64,000 nt of DNA from Clarkia xantiana subsp. parviflora. Lineage: Eukaryota; Streptophyta; Magnoliopsida; Myrtales; Onagraceae. Under the pieces are notes generated by a model that saw only the letters and a program-made list of their open reading frames with translations, did not search any database and had not been told where the DNA came from. The DNA is taken from NCBI GenBank assembly GCA_036873135.1, contig JAPTYO010000018.1:10841503-10905502 (forward strand), given 5' to 3'. The position numbers and the translations under genes are program-made. Shown piece after piece: positions 1-11,176 of this stretch. Each line of letters starts with the position of its first letter. The stretch's first letter is position 1.

Positions 1-250
1 GACGGGTCCAGCCTCCGCGGGGCTTTATTATCGGGGCCTTCACTAAGGCATATCAGGGCCTTTACTAAGGCATATCGGGGCCTGCTCAGAGGCTTCTCGT
101 CGGGAGCATTCAGCTCATATATCGGGACCGCTTAAATCGGGACCCTTCATGTTGGGCCTCTGAGCCTTCCAGGCTTTTCACGAGGCCCACTGGACCTACT
201 CGCCGTCCATTGGCTGTTAACGGGGCTAACGATTATATCGGAACCCATCA
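1..250 (-). repeat. T1 3' LTR, partial (inner end)
   Basis: The last 250 bp match 5737-5986 almost base for base and end in CCCATCA, the complement of the LTR start TGATGGG. The remaining roughly 528 bp lie left of the window. Orientation is minus, set by the polypurine tract that follows. Confidence 0.9.
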
Positions 251-266
251 TTTGCCCCCAAGACAT
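251..266 (-). other. T1 polypurine tract
   Basis: Directly beside the LTR end, the minus strand reads TTGGGGGCAAA before TGATGGG. This is the plus-strand priming site expected next to a 3' LTR. The same tract occurs in T3 at 29222-29232. Confidence 0.75.
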
Positions 267-690
267 GGGGGACTTTTAGTCCTTCGTGTCTTCCAGTTTC
301 AGATCTTCTGACCTCGCTGTCGGAGGCTTTCTCGTTCATACCCCCCGATATTGCCATCGGAGGCTCTTGCCTTCAGGCCTCTTGATACCTCAATCGGAGG
401 CTTTTGCCTTGCGCGTGATTGTCGTATGGCAGAGTTTCTTACTCATGATTACCTTGGGCCCACTAGACTCTATGGGCAGTTGCCAAATCCGAGGAGACCC
501 CTCGGTTACTGTAGAATTAAATGATAGGGATTGTGAAACGACGCTTAAATCTGCGTGATTGTTGCTTTCTGAAAAAGCACTTATTACGTCACCACGTTTC
601 TTCCGTACCTTCCTCTTAATCTTGACGATCAGGATCGAATCGTTTCATCTTCTACGGTCAAGATTAAATCCCTCCAGTTGTCTTCTTGCT

Positions 691-697
691 TATAAAA
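691..697 (+). promoter_or_regulatory. TATA box of the T1 antisense ORF
   Basis: TATAAAA lies 173 bp upstream of the ATG at 864, on the strand opposite to pol. T2 and T3 have the same element at about 160 bp from the same ATG, each in a related upstream region, so the antisense ORF probably has its own promoter outside the LTR. Confidence 0.55.
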
Positions 698-863
698 GCT
701 AAAACCCTGGCATTATTCACTTCTTCTTAACCCTCTCTGCTTCTGGAAATTCCGCCATTCTTGAGTTCGAAGTTTTCTTCTCCAGAGTTCTTCTGCACTT
801 CGAGTGATCCAAGACTTTTAATCTCCCCGATCCTTCTTCATCTTCACTAAGCATCTATCGACA

Positions 864-3541
864 ATGTCTGGTAAGGTTTCCCTGTTTTATTCTTGTGATT
901 TGCTGATATTATCCTCTCTTCCTTTCTTGAATTTTTCTGTCTGTAACCGTTTTTAGACGAAGCTAGTTCTGAGGCTAGAACCCCTTTCACCTTTGAACTC
1001 GCTGTTAATGAGATTTCTGAGACCTCATATGAGGTTGCTCTTCGAGAGGGGTGCATTACCTCGGATTGGGAACGTCGTTTCCTCCCTTATGAGTCTCAGC
1101 CTGCTGTCAAGAGGAAGCATATCGTTACGCGTCCTCGAGAGGGAGAAGTGTTCGTCTCCGCCGGACAGATAAGCGCGGGGATTTGATTCCCCTTCTGGTG
1201 GAGATGTGCAACTTCTACAAGACTCACCCTTGTACCTTCTCTCCACACGCCATCCGCGTGTGGAATGCCTTCCAGCTTTTATGCCTCCGCCAGCAGTGGA
1301 CGTATAGTCTACTGCTCTTCCGCACCTTCTACGGAATGAAGTGCAATAAGGCTGGTGTCTGTTCCTTCTCCCCCCGACTCCCCAAGTGGACAAAGGAAAA
1401 ACTTTCACGTTTCGGCTGGGACAGCGAGACCTGGAAGTTCCACAAGGATCGGGTGTTGATTCGCGACTCGGGGTCGGATAATAGCGGATGGAAGAAGTAT
1501 TACTTCTTCGTCCAAAACAGCTCTGTCCCATGGCCCCGATGGGAGGTCGTGGCGGACCCTGCCCCCAAGCTCGAGGTCTACAGCGAGGATGACCTCAGCA
1601 CCCTCCAACTGGTCCAGCTTTACCGTTGGGGGGACTCCTTCATACCCCTCGACGCCAACAAACTCATGGAGAAGGATCTGATTCATATCGAAATTCGGCT
1701 CCTCGACTCTGTTTCCAAAGATTTAGTCATCTGGGTAATTCTTCTAACCACTTTGTTTTTTATTTTTGCAGCCAAGAAGGCTTCTCTACTGACTCATCTC
1801 ATGTTGAAGCAGGGCGAGACTGATGCCATCCCAGGTGGCTCCAAGAGGAAGCGTAAATCGTTGAAGAAAGGAGCTTCCTCTTCCGTCACTCCCTCTGCCG
1901 CTCCTCCGACCGAGGAGCAAGTCGTGGCCAAGCGAGCCAGGAGGGAGGAAATTGACCAAGCCTTCGGGGTCACTACCGCCGAGGAAGGTAAGCTGTCCGT
2001 CGTGCTATTAAAAAATATATGAAACTGGTTCCCAAGGAGTTTATCCCCGCTGATCGGGAATCGCGGGTTCGAGAAATCAAGTACATCCTTCGAGGAGAAA
2101 CCCCCCGCGTTCTTAAGGCGGGATATTACAACATCTTTGGAAAGAACCAACACCTCGATCGTCAAACCATCTGGTTCCCTAAGGATGCTCTTCCTGAATT
2201 TATTCGTGCCGCCACCGCAGGTCCATCGGAGGCTGTCACTCCGAGGCGAGCTGCTACTCCAGCCCGAGCCACGAATCCACCGGCGCCGGTGATGGAGGAA
2301 ACCCAGACGGAAGCTCAGTTCCGTCAGGTGACTAATCTGGAGGCTTCTCCTTCTTCTAAGGAGCCCAACGAGGGTGGCCTGCTTTTCCGCCGAAAGTCAG
2401 GTCAAAGCAGCCTGAGGCCCGTCGTGGAGGATGTGTCTCGGAGTCCTCCTCCCTAGCTCCGCACTCCGACTCCCGAGCCACCGGCCGAGGTGGCTCCTCC
2501 GGCTGAAAGTTCCGGGGTCATCCCCCCTCTCCCCGTGGATGAAAACCTTTACAAGATTTTCACCCCCGACCAGGGGACGATGCTCTGGAACCCGATCGAG
2601 TCTCTCTGAGGGGTTCCACTCCAGCGGGGTAACCTTGATCCTGAATTGGCCCTGCATCTGCTGGCGGGGTCAATTCCTCCAGCCTTGAGGCGGCCCATAT
2701 CCTTGGTGCGGTAGGACATCGAGGAGGAGCTCCATGCTATGGCCATCCGTCGGATGGAGGTAAAACTTTACCTTTGCTTTATTTTCGTAATTATTCTTTG
2801 CCTTCGACCATCGGATTCTAATCCTTTTTCCCTTCCATCTTAGGCTTCATCCTGGCTCTCAAGGGTGCTTTGGAGGAAGCTCAAGCTAAGTCGGACCCCG
2901 ACGCGTTGGCCAAGCTCCAGGTGGACCTCGACGAGGCTGTGGCGGCCAGGAACAAGATGGCCAAGGAGAAGACTCTCCTTGACGAGATGGCTTCGGGCCT
3001 GCTCAAGCAGGTTCGGTATCACGAGGCTGTCATGCGTCGGGAGCGGAAGATGGTCCAGGCGGACCAGCAGCGGAACGAGTCGGAGAAGAGGCAGCTCATC
3101 CATGAGAAGGATGTTCTCGCGGAAGCTCTCGCGGAGGCCAAGGCGGGGCTCGAGGCCAAGCTGGCTGAGGCCATGGCCCAGGGCCACGAGGAAGGTCGCT
3201 TGCAGGGTCGCGAGGAGGGTCGTCTACAAGGCCGCGAGGAGTATCGGAATTCTGAAGACTTCAAGGTGGATGCTGTAGGGTTCTGTAAGTCCGAGGTGGA
3301 GAACGTCCTGTTCAATGCCGTCGAAGAACTCTACACAGCCTACGAGGATTCCATCGACTTCAAGAAGTCCGAGACTCTCGCGCCTTTCGCGGAGAAGTAC
3401 TTCAACCTCCTAGCGGAGAGTGAAGAGACTGATGCCGTGGACCCGACTTCGCGGACTGCGGAGCCTTCTGCCCAGGCCCCTCCGAACCTTGCTCCCTCCA
3501 ACGCTGCTGAGGACCCGACTTCCAACAAGGACCGAGCTTAA
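864..3541 (+). pseudogene. Tat additional ORF (putative gypsy-type transposon domain), antisense to pol, broken
   Basis: A multi-exon ORF opposite in strand to T1 pol. Exon 1 is ATGTCTG (864-870); a GT-AG intron (871-956) leads to exon 2 from 957, in frame. A second short intron candidate is 1735-1771 (GT-AG, but joining it there does not keep frame, so the junction is uncertain). A third is 2760-2843. Exon 2 carries the conserved block around NNFYKTHPCTF-like and YGMKCNKAGVC, matching what is annotated in plants as a putative gypsy-type transposon domain (PF04195-like, from memory). Exon 4 (2844-3541) is a charged coiled coil with two copies of EEGRLQGR. Breaks: TGA at about 1182, a frameshift near 2000, further stops near 2456, 2608 and 2713. 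Molecular role unknown. Confidence 0.75.
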
Positions 3542-3699
3542 TACTCTATCTTTTAGTCCTTGTAGTTTTTCTCCTTTATCTTTTGTATTGGAACTCCTAG
3601 GCCTTTGCGCCCTTATATAAGAAATTTCTTCCAACTATTTTGGTTCCGATAATCATCTGCGCTATTTAAAGCGACTTTAGACTCGTTACTCAGAACGTT

Positions 3700-4375
3700 C
3701 CGATGCACCATTTAAGATGACTTCATACGTCCTTCCGACGCTTTACTCGAGATTTTACCGTTTAAGGTTTCTCATCCTATCGGGATTTCACTACTTAAGG
3801 TTTCTCATCCAATCAGGACTTCACCACTTAAGGTTTCTCATCTAATCGGGACTTCACCACTTAAGGTTTCTCATCCAATCGGGACTTCACCACTTAAGGT
3901 TTTTACCGCGCCAAATCAGACGACTTTAATCGCACCCCTTAAGGGCTTTTATCGCGTCCTACCAGACGGCTTAATCGTACCCTTTAAGGCTTTTTTGCCG
4001 CGTCATATAGACGACTTACGCGGACCTGTTAAGGCTTTTTCGTACCCGTTAAGGCTTTTGGCCGCATCATATAGACGACTTACGCGGACCTGTTAAGGCT
4101 TTTTCGTACCCGTTAAGGCTTTTGGCCGCATCATACAGACGACTTATGCGGACCCATTGGGGCCTTTTCATACCTAGGCTTTTGGTTGCATCATAAAGAC
4201 GACTTATTCATACCCCGTAAGGCTTTTGTCCGTACCTCGAAAGGCTTTTTGTCGGTATAAAGGCGACTTACTCGTACCTCGTAAGGCTTTTTATCGTACC
4301 TTGGAAGGCTTTTGTCGCGCCCTTCGGGACGTCTTACTAACAGTTAGAATAAATCTAAAAGCAATTTGATCGGAA
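3700..4375. repeat. T1 spacer of imperfect tandem repeats between antisense ORF and pol
   Basis: The 3' ends of the antisense ORF and of pol meet here. Repeated units include CTTAAGGTTTCTCATCCAAT (3756-3900) and a roughly 64-bp unit with ATAGACGACTTACGCGGACC (about 4003-4140). TTAGA-ATAAA-TCTAA at 4344-4358 is an inverted repeat with AATAAA in its loop on the antisense-ORF strand. Similar spacers occur in T2 and T3. Confidence 0.8.
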
Positions 4376-4455
4376 GCAACTTCTTTTATTAATAACTCAA
4401 AGCTTTGCTTACATCGGATTGATAGATAACTTGCGCCATTCGCGGCGACTTAATA

Positions 4456-5208
4456 TCAAACATGATACTTCTTCAAGTGTTCGCCACTGAAGGAATGTTT
4501 CAACGTCTTGCCATCAAGGTCCTCTAGCTTGTACGCGTTCGGGGCTGACATCCCTACGATCTTGTAAGGTCCCTCCCATTTCGGTGATAGCTTGTTGATC
4601 CAATCATGATGAACGAACTCGTTCCTCCGCCAAACAAGTTCTCCAACGAAGAATTGTCGGGACTTGACACGCCGATTATAATATCGGTCTGTTGCCAGAC
4701 GCATCCGAGCCTGAACTTCATCAGCCTTCCACCTTTTCTCCTCGAGCAAGTCTAAGTCTAGACGTCTCATTTCCTCGTTCGTCAGAGGTTCGTAATATTT
4801 CGCGCGATGGGACGCCACCGCTATATCCACGGGAGCGACTGCCTCCGTGCCATAGACCAGGCCAAACGGAGTTTCTCCCGTCGATTGCTTGGGTGTTGTT
4901 CTAACAGCCCACAACACGTTTTCAAGCTCATCCAGCCAATGGCCCTGCAAGGCGTAGACTCTCTTCTTCAGGCCATCCATCACGATCTTGTTGGCTGATT
5001 CTACTTGGCCAGTGGTCTGAGCATGGCGGACGGAAGCTGTCCGATGCTCAATGTTCAATTCCTCCAGGTACTCCTTCAACTGAGCCCCATTGAACGGAAG
5101 GCCATTATCGCTGATCAACACCCGAGGAACCCCATACCGGGATATGATCTGGGTTTGAAGGAACTTGAGGATCTGCTGCCCCGTTGTCTTGGCCAACGCC
5201 CCATTCAA
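4456..5208 (-). pseudogene. Ty3/gypsy integrase C-terminal part (T1)
   Basis: An open 250-codon fragment of integrase, which inserts element cDNA into host DNA. It starts inside the catalytic core and runs to the normal end of pol. The second catalytic Asp (ISDNG) and the Glu of GQVES are visible with DD35E spacing; the first Asp and the HHCC zinc-binding region are gone. The C-terminal part includes the FFVGELVWRRNEF block and the GPYKIVG block typical of gypsy integrases. Reading frame is open from the LTR edge to the stop, so the deletion that fused it to the 5' LTR is probably fairly recent. Confidence 0.85.
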
Positions 5209-5986
5209 TGTTGGATCACGGACGAAGCTCCGTTACGTCCTTGACGGAAAGCTTGGACTTCTGGGCTCCGTGTAATCGTGCAAAAGGGGATGACCTGGGT
5301 GGTGACCCAGAATCCCTCTCCGATGCTTAAATGAGTATATGATCAATGGGGTGGCAGCAATAATCTAAGTGCGTATTAGATGATGTGTTTTCTGAGGTAA
5401 CTTCCTCCTTTATATAGGAGGGGAAGTTACTCAGTTACCTGAGACTGCGCCTGGCAGTTTTACCCACGATTCCGTATATCTCGCCACGATTCTGTATATC
5501 TCGTTCGGGATTCCATATATTTCGCCCCACGCTCCGCGTATCTTACCCATACTCCGCGTATCTCGGGCACGCCCTGCCTATCTCGGGGAATTTATCTATA
5601 TCTTTAACCGTCTCCCACTACTCTATCTAGTAGGCGGATTCCTCGGTCTTATCCTCTGATCACAAGTCTCGACTCCCGTCGGGGACTCCAGAGTTATCTC
5701 ATTCTAGGTCACCACCCAGGACCCTCTGTCTCACGAGACGGGTCCAGCCTCCGCGGGGCTTTATTATTGGGGCCTTCACTAAGGCATATCGGGGCCTTTA
5801 CTAAGGCATATCGGGGCCTGCTCAGAGGCTTCTCGTCGGGAGCATTCAGCTCATATATCGGGACCGCTTAAATCGGGACCCTTCATGCTGGGCCTCTGAG
5901 CCTTCAAGGCTTTTCACGAGGCCCACTGGACCTACTCGCCGTCCATTGGCTGTTAACGGGGCTAACGATTATATCGGAACCCATCA
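5209..5986 (-). repeat. T1 5' LTR, complete (778 bp)
   Basis: Begins TGTTGGATCACGG and ends CCCATCA on the plus strand, so TG...CA in element sense. A minus-strand TATATAAA at 5409-5416 is a candidate promoter. No TTGGCGCC primer site follows it; the integrase fragment abuts instead. It is about 80 bp longer than the T2 and T3 LTRs, mainly because of more degenerate CGTATCTCG-type repeats (5460-5590). Confidence 0.88.
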
Positions 5987-6605
5987 CGACCTAATGCACA
6001 ACGCGGCTGAGAAAGCCGTGTGGAATATGGAGGCACTACAGAAGAGGGTGAAACGGCAAATCGATGTCCAGGATTCGAAGATAGCCGCTGGAGAGCTGGA
6101 GCCCCCAAAGTCGAACAAAGGGAAGCATTCGGTTAAACCTTCCGACGATCGAAAGTCAAAGGGTAAACCCGAGAGCAGTCGGAATCGAGGCCGTTCTGAT
6201 CGAAGAGATGATAGGCGTTCTTCAAGAAAGGACAAGCGGGAGGATCTCGACATTCCTCTCAACTGCTCCATGGCGGAGGTACTAACGGTCATGGAACGAC
6301 AAGGTATCTCCAGGTATCCCCCAAAGAAGGATGGAGAATTCTTGGGATCCCGCACGGATCGCTACTGCCGGTTTCACCGCGCAAATGGTCACGACACCAA
6401 CCATTGTCGGGAGCTGAAGAAGGAGATCGAAAAGCTGATCCAGAAGGGGAAGCTCAAGGAGTTCGTCGGGGATAAGCGGTGTCGATCCCGCTCTCGGTCC
6501 CGATCGCGGTCCCGTTCTCGATCCCGCGATCGGTCCCCAAAGAAGAAGAGGTCCGATCCTGAGCCGTCCGGTGCCCGCAAAGAACGACGGGGCACCTCAA
6601 TGTGA
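5987..6605 (+). pseudogene. Tat gag, C-terminal half (T2)
   Basis: Nucleocapsid part of gag, resuming at the residues D-L-M-H where T1 interrupted it; the same junction is uninterrupted in T3. It holds the zinc-knuckle-like motif YCRFHRANGHDTNHC, which binds element RNA, and then a run of about nine Arg-Ser dipeptides (about 6481-6535). An indel near 6590-6600 shifts frame just before protease (compare T3, which reads through). Confidence 0.85.
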
Positions 6606-8236
6606 TTCACGGAGGATTTGCTGCTGGAGGTGATACATCGTCCTCTCGAGAGGTTTACGCCTCTAGAATTCCTACGGCTGTGGTGCTGGGTAAGAGGTCC
6701 CGATCCTGGACCCTGAAGGAAGAGATGGTGATCTCCTTTTCGTCGGAGGATCTCATAGGCGTGGAGACTCCACACGATGACGCCTTGGTTGTGACCTTGG
6801 ATGTAGACGGGTACGAGATGAAGCTAATTCTGATCGATGGAGGGAGCTCCTCCGATATTCTATTCATGGACGCGCTGGAAGCTATGGGAAAAACGAAGAA
6901 AGATCTGAAGGAGGCAAACTTCCCGATGGTCGGGTTTTCTGGCTCTACCTCCTATCCACTAGGAGTAATCACCTTACCAGTGGAGTTTGGTAGTGGGTGG
7001 AAATCAGAAAGGAGGAACGTGGAGTTCGTGGTAGTTGATTCCGCGGGGACTTATAACGCGATTATCGGGAGAACCACCATCAACCTCCTGATGGCAGTTG
7101 CCTTGACAGTGCACCAGAAGATGAAGTTCCCGACTGACCACGGAGTCGGAGAGGTCAAGGGCGACCAGGTGGCTTCCAGAAAATGTTATGTCAATGCCAC
7201 TCGAAGGAGGAGACGAGAGACCATGACTGTCCTCCAAACAGATACTGATCCCAGAGAGGAGTTTGGGCGTCCCGCCCCCATAGAAGATCTAAAAGAAGTC
7301 GAGATTGACGGACCTCAGAGGAAGGTGAAAATCGGGTCTGCCTTGACCGAAAAGACAGCCCGAGAGTTGATCGATTTGCTGAAACAGTTCAAGGAGCTGT
7401 TTGCCTGGTCCCCAAGCGATATACCAGGAATCAGCCCCGATGTGATCGTACACGAGCTGAAGATAGATCCCGCGATCAAACCTATCACGCAGAAAAGGCG
7501 TCCGATGGGCACAGACAAGAAGATCGCGATCCAGCAGGAGGTGGGCAGGTTGCTCGACGCTAGGTTTATTAAGGAGCTCCGATTCCAGACTTGGGTCGCT
7601 AATCCGGTACTGGTTAAGAAGACTAATGGGAAATGGCGGATGTGTGTGGATTTCCGCGACCTGAATAAGGCTTGCCCGAAGGACTGTTACCCACTCCCGA
7701 GAATCGACCAGTTGGTGGATGCCACATCGGGACATGAGCTGTTGAGATTCATGGATGCGTATTCGGGCTACAACCAGATCAAGATGGTTAAGGAGGACGC
7801 TCCTCACACAGCGTTTTATGCAGACAGTGACATCTATCACTCCGATGTCATGCCTTTCGGGTTAATCAATGCCGGGGCAACCTATCAGCGGATGGTGAAT
7901 AAGCTGTTCGGAGATATGCTGGGGGAGACCATGGAGGCTTACGTGGATGATATGCTGGTGAAGTCCCGACAAGCTGAGGATCATGTGCACAACCTAGCCA
8001 TGGCGTTTGAGCGGATGAGGCTTCATCAGGTTCGCTTAAACCCGACGATATGCGCCTTCGGAGTCCACTCAGGGAAATTTTTGGGCTTTATGGTGAGTCA
8101 GAGAGGAATTGAGGTGAATCCCGAGAAGCTGAGGGCGATTGAGGAGATGCAGTCTCCGATAAACCATCGGGAGGTGCAAGTGCTGAATGGCCGACTGGCT
8201 GCAATGAATCGCTTCCTGTCCAAAGCCAGCGATTGA
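6602..8236 (+). pseudogene. Tat protease and reverse transcriptase (T2)
   Basis: Codes for the aspartic protease that cuts the polyprotein and the reverse transcriptase. Protease motif ILIDGGSSSDILF is near 6828-6866. RT follows with the MPFGLINAGATYQRM block and the catalytic YVDDM (about 7939-7953). The frame opens after the gag frameshift and ends at TGA 8234-8236, where T3 has CGA, a change typical of methyl-CpG decay. Confidence 0.88.
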
Positions 8237-8239
8237 TCA

Positions 8240-9646
8240 ATGCCATTTTTTGAAGTCCTGAGGGCCAACAAGAAGTTCGAGTGGACCGCCAAGTGTGAAG
8301 AAGCGTTCCAAGCACTCAAGCAGCACCTTCGCACCCTCCCGCCGTTGGCGAAACCGGTTCCAAGCGAGCCGCTCTATCTTTACTTGGCTGTTTCTGAATT
8401 TGCCATTAGCTCTGTGTTAGTGAAGGTTGTCGAGGGTAATCAAGTCCCCGTCTATTATGTAAGCAAGGCGTTTGCCAAGTCTGAATTGAATTATCCTGCC
8501 GTTGAGAAGTATCTCTTTGCGTTGATTATTACTGCTCGGAAGCTAAGGCCTTATTTCCATGCACACGAGATTACTGTGTTGACGAACCAGCCTTTGAAGC
8601 ATTTTTTGAACCGACCGGATGCGTCGGGAAGATTAGTGAATTGGGCAGTAGAGCTTAGTGAGTTTCGCATACACTTTGCTCCAAGAACGGCCATTAAGGG
8701 CCAGGCATTGGCGGATTTCATAACAGAATCTACAGCCCCCGATCTAGAAGAAGCGGGCCCTGTAGAGGGGGCAACCATGGAGGTCCCGACAGAAGAACAA
8801 CCAGAGAGGGCAGAGCAATCAGAACAGCCAAACGAGGAAAATACCTGGGAAATGTACACAGATGGCTCCTCGAGTTCGGACGGATCAGGAGCAGGCTTTT
8901 TGTTGATACCACCGGGTGGAGGTGAGCCGCTCCGATACGCCTTGGCTTTAACATTCAAGGCCACAAACAACGAAGCGGAGTATGAGGCTCTTATCACGGG
9001 CCTGAAAATTGCTAAAGGCACTGGAGTCGATCACTTGAGAGTGAAGTGTGACGCAGCTTTAATCGTAAACCAGGTTCAAGGGCGATACGAAGCGAGGAGC
9101 CCGATAATGAAGAATTATCTACGCGAGGTACAAACCTTGAAGGAGAGCTTTAAAAGCTTCGACATCGAGAAAATCCCGAGGGAGGAAAACGTAGAGGCAG
9201 ACACCTTGAGCAAATTTGCCCTGGGGGCACCCTTGGAAGAAAATCGGAAGGTGCACTTCTTGGAGAAGGTGATCTTATCGACCACCGACCCGACACAGGT
9301 GTGTGCCACTGAGGCAAGATCGGAGGAGGAGCCCACTTGGAAGACCCCGATAGTCGCATACCTGACTACGGGGACAGTCCCCGATGATAGAGTAGTAGCC
9401 GATAGAATACGTCGGATCGCGGCTAATTACGTGATGATGGACAATCAACTATACAAAAAGGGCTGGTTCTCGACTCCGTACTTGAAGTGTGTGGCAGAGC
9501 CCGACACAAATCGAATCCTGAAGGAGGTGCATGAAGGGGTCGCGGCTTGTCATGAAGGGGCCCGATCCATTATGAGGAAAGTGCTGAACTTGGGCTATTA
9601 TTGGCCTACTCCGGCCGCCAATCTGACATCCATCAAGAGCGCTTAG
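8240..9646 (+). pseudogene. Tat RNase H, second RNase H and integrase start (T2)
   Basis: Continues pol after the stop at 8234. First comes the degenerate gypsy RNase H (to about 8720), then a linker rich in Glu, then a second RNase H starting at MYTDGSSSSDGSG (about 8850) with the conserved NNEAEYEAL and VEADTLSKF blocks, a dual arrangement known for the Tat lineage. The integrase begins with the two His of its zinc region, but about 72 nt are missing at 9609, removing the CxxC half. The frame ends at TAG 9644-9646, where T3 has TGG. Confidence 0.85.
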
Positions 9647-10479
9647 CCCTTCGCGCAATGGGGCATCGACTTGGTGGGACCTCTTCCACAAGCACAAGGT
9701 CAGTGTAAGTATTCACTTGTAGCTATCGATTATTTTTCGAAATGGATAGAGGCAAAGGCGTTGGCCAGAACGACGGGGAAACAGATCGTCAAGTTCTTCC
9801 AGACCCATATTGTGGCCAGATACGGGATTCCTAAGGTGGTGATCAGCGACAATGGTCCACCGTTTAACGGCTCTCAGTGAGGGAGTATCTGGAGGAGTTG
9901 AACATCGAGCATCGGACAGCTTCCGTACGCCATGCTCAGACTAATGGCCAGGTGGAATCAACCAACAAAATCGTGATGGATGGCCTGAAAAAGAGGGTCT
10001 ATGCCTTGAGGGGCAAGTGGCTGAACGAACTGGAAAACGTGCTACGATCAACAGGGGAGACTCCGTTTGGCCTCGTTTATGGCACGGAGGCTGTCGCCCC
10101 CGTGGAGGTAGCCGTGGCGTCCCATCGGATGAGATATTACGAGCCTCTGACGAATGATGAGATGAGACGTCTGGACTTGGACTTGCTCGAAGAGAAGAGG
10201 CGGGAAGCTGATGAAGTCCAAGCTCGAATGCGTTTGGCGACGGCCAGGTACTACAATCGGCGAGTTAAGTCCCGACAGTTCTTCGTCGGGGAGCTGGTTT
10301 GGCGTCGCAACGAGTTTACCCTTTTGGATCGAATCAACAAGATGTCATCAAAATGGGAAGGACCTTATAAGGTTGTGGGGATGCCAGCTCCAAATGCATA
10401 CAAATTGGAAGACCTCGATGGCAGAGTATTGAAGCATTCTTTTAGTAGCGAACACTTGAAGAAACACCATGCTAGATGA
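9647..10479 (+). pseudogene. Tat integrase core and C-terminus (T2)
   Basis: Catalytic core with GIDLVGPLPQ, ISDNGPPFNG and NGQVE, so all three acidic residues can be seen, followed by the DNA-binding C-terminal part ending HHAR. A lost base at about 9876 gives a stop (9878-9880) and frame change. About 27 nt are missing at 10045 relative to T3. Confidence 0.85.
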
Positions 10480-11070
10480 AAGTCGCCTTAAGTGGTGCCC
10501 GATGAAAGTCGCCTTAAGTGGTGCCCGATGAAAGTCGCCTTAAGTGGTGCTCGACCAAGTCGCCTTAAGTGGTGCCCGATGTAAAATCGCCTTAAGTGGT
10601 GTATGCTGTTTATCGTTTAATTCGATGTAAGCCAATTTTGTTCCATCAATAAATAAAGAGGTTGCTTCCGATCAGAATTGTTCTTAGATTTACTCTAAGC
10701 ATTATAAAGTCGCCTTGAGTGGTGCACGAGAAAAGTCGCCTTAAGTGGTGCACGATTCTTAGATTTATTCTAAGTACTGAAAAGTCGCCTTAGGTGGTGC
10801 GCGATACCAAGTCGCCTTGAGTGGTGCATGATTCTTAGATTTATTCTAAGTATTGAAAGGACGTCTTAAGTGATGCGCGAGATTAAGTCGTCTTAAGTGA
10901 TGCATGTTTCTTGGATTTATTCTAAGTATTGAAAAGTCGCCTTAAGTGGTGCATGATGGTAAGTCGCCTTAAGTGGTGCAAGTTAGTAAATCGTCTTGAG
11001 TAATGTACGAGAATGTCTTAAGTGTCGAGGTATCGACCTAAGCAAGTATAATAGAGCCACTCGGAGAAGT
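10480..11070. repeat. T2 spacer: tandem repeats with AATAAA hairpins
   Basis: About 20 degenerate copies of AAGTCGCCTTAAGTGGTGC. Between them are perfect inverted repeats CTTAGA-TTTAT/TTTAC-TCTAAG at 10683-10699, 10758-10774 and 10834-10850, with a decayed one near 10911. On the antisense-ORF strand their loop spells AATAAA or close to it. On the pol strand AATAAATAAAG lies near 10649-10660. Confidence 0.85.
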
Positions 11071-11176
11071 GCATTAAAAAAAAAATCGGGACTAAGAAAG
11101 TCTGATAATTGATAAGGGCTCAAAGGCCCGACGATTACAAAAGCAAGGAAGATACAAGGACTTTAAAGATAAGCAG

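Larger units (their letters stand above)
1..5986 (-). mobile_element. Ty3/gypsy Tat-type element T1, internally deleted, left LTR truncated by window
   Basis: LTR retrotransposon read on the minus strand. Order on the plus strand: end of the 3' LTR (1-250), polypurine tract, antisense ORF (864-3541), repeat spacer, integrase fragment (4456-5208), 5' LTR (5209-5986). The PBS, gag, protease, RT, both RNase H domains and the start of integrase are missing, since the 5' LTR joins the integrase fragment directly. The visible 250 bp of the left LTR differs from 5737-5986 at 4 positions by eye. T1 interrupts the gag of T2 (resuming at 5987), so CGACC at 5987-5991 is the likely target duplication; its partner lies outside the window. 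Confidence 0.85.

Noticed and set aside
286..558. 90-codon plus-strand frame upstream of the T1 antisense ORF
   Set aside because: Lies in the upstream region before the TATA box and is not conserved as a frame in T2 or T3.
5209..5986. Solo LTR inserted between T1 and T2
   Set aside because: Flanks (TTCAA and CGACC) do not match, and its sequence and strand match the left LTR of T1, so it is the T1 5' LTR.
10480..11070. Regularly spaced repeats as a CRISPR or satellite locus
   Set aside because: Same arrays recur at the same place in three Tat elements, so they are part of the element.
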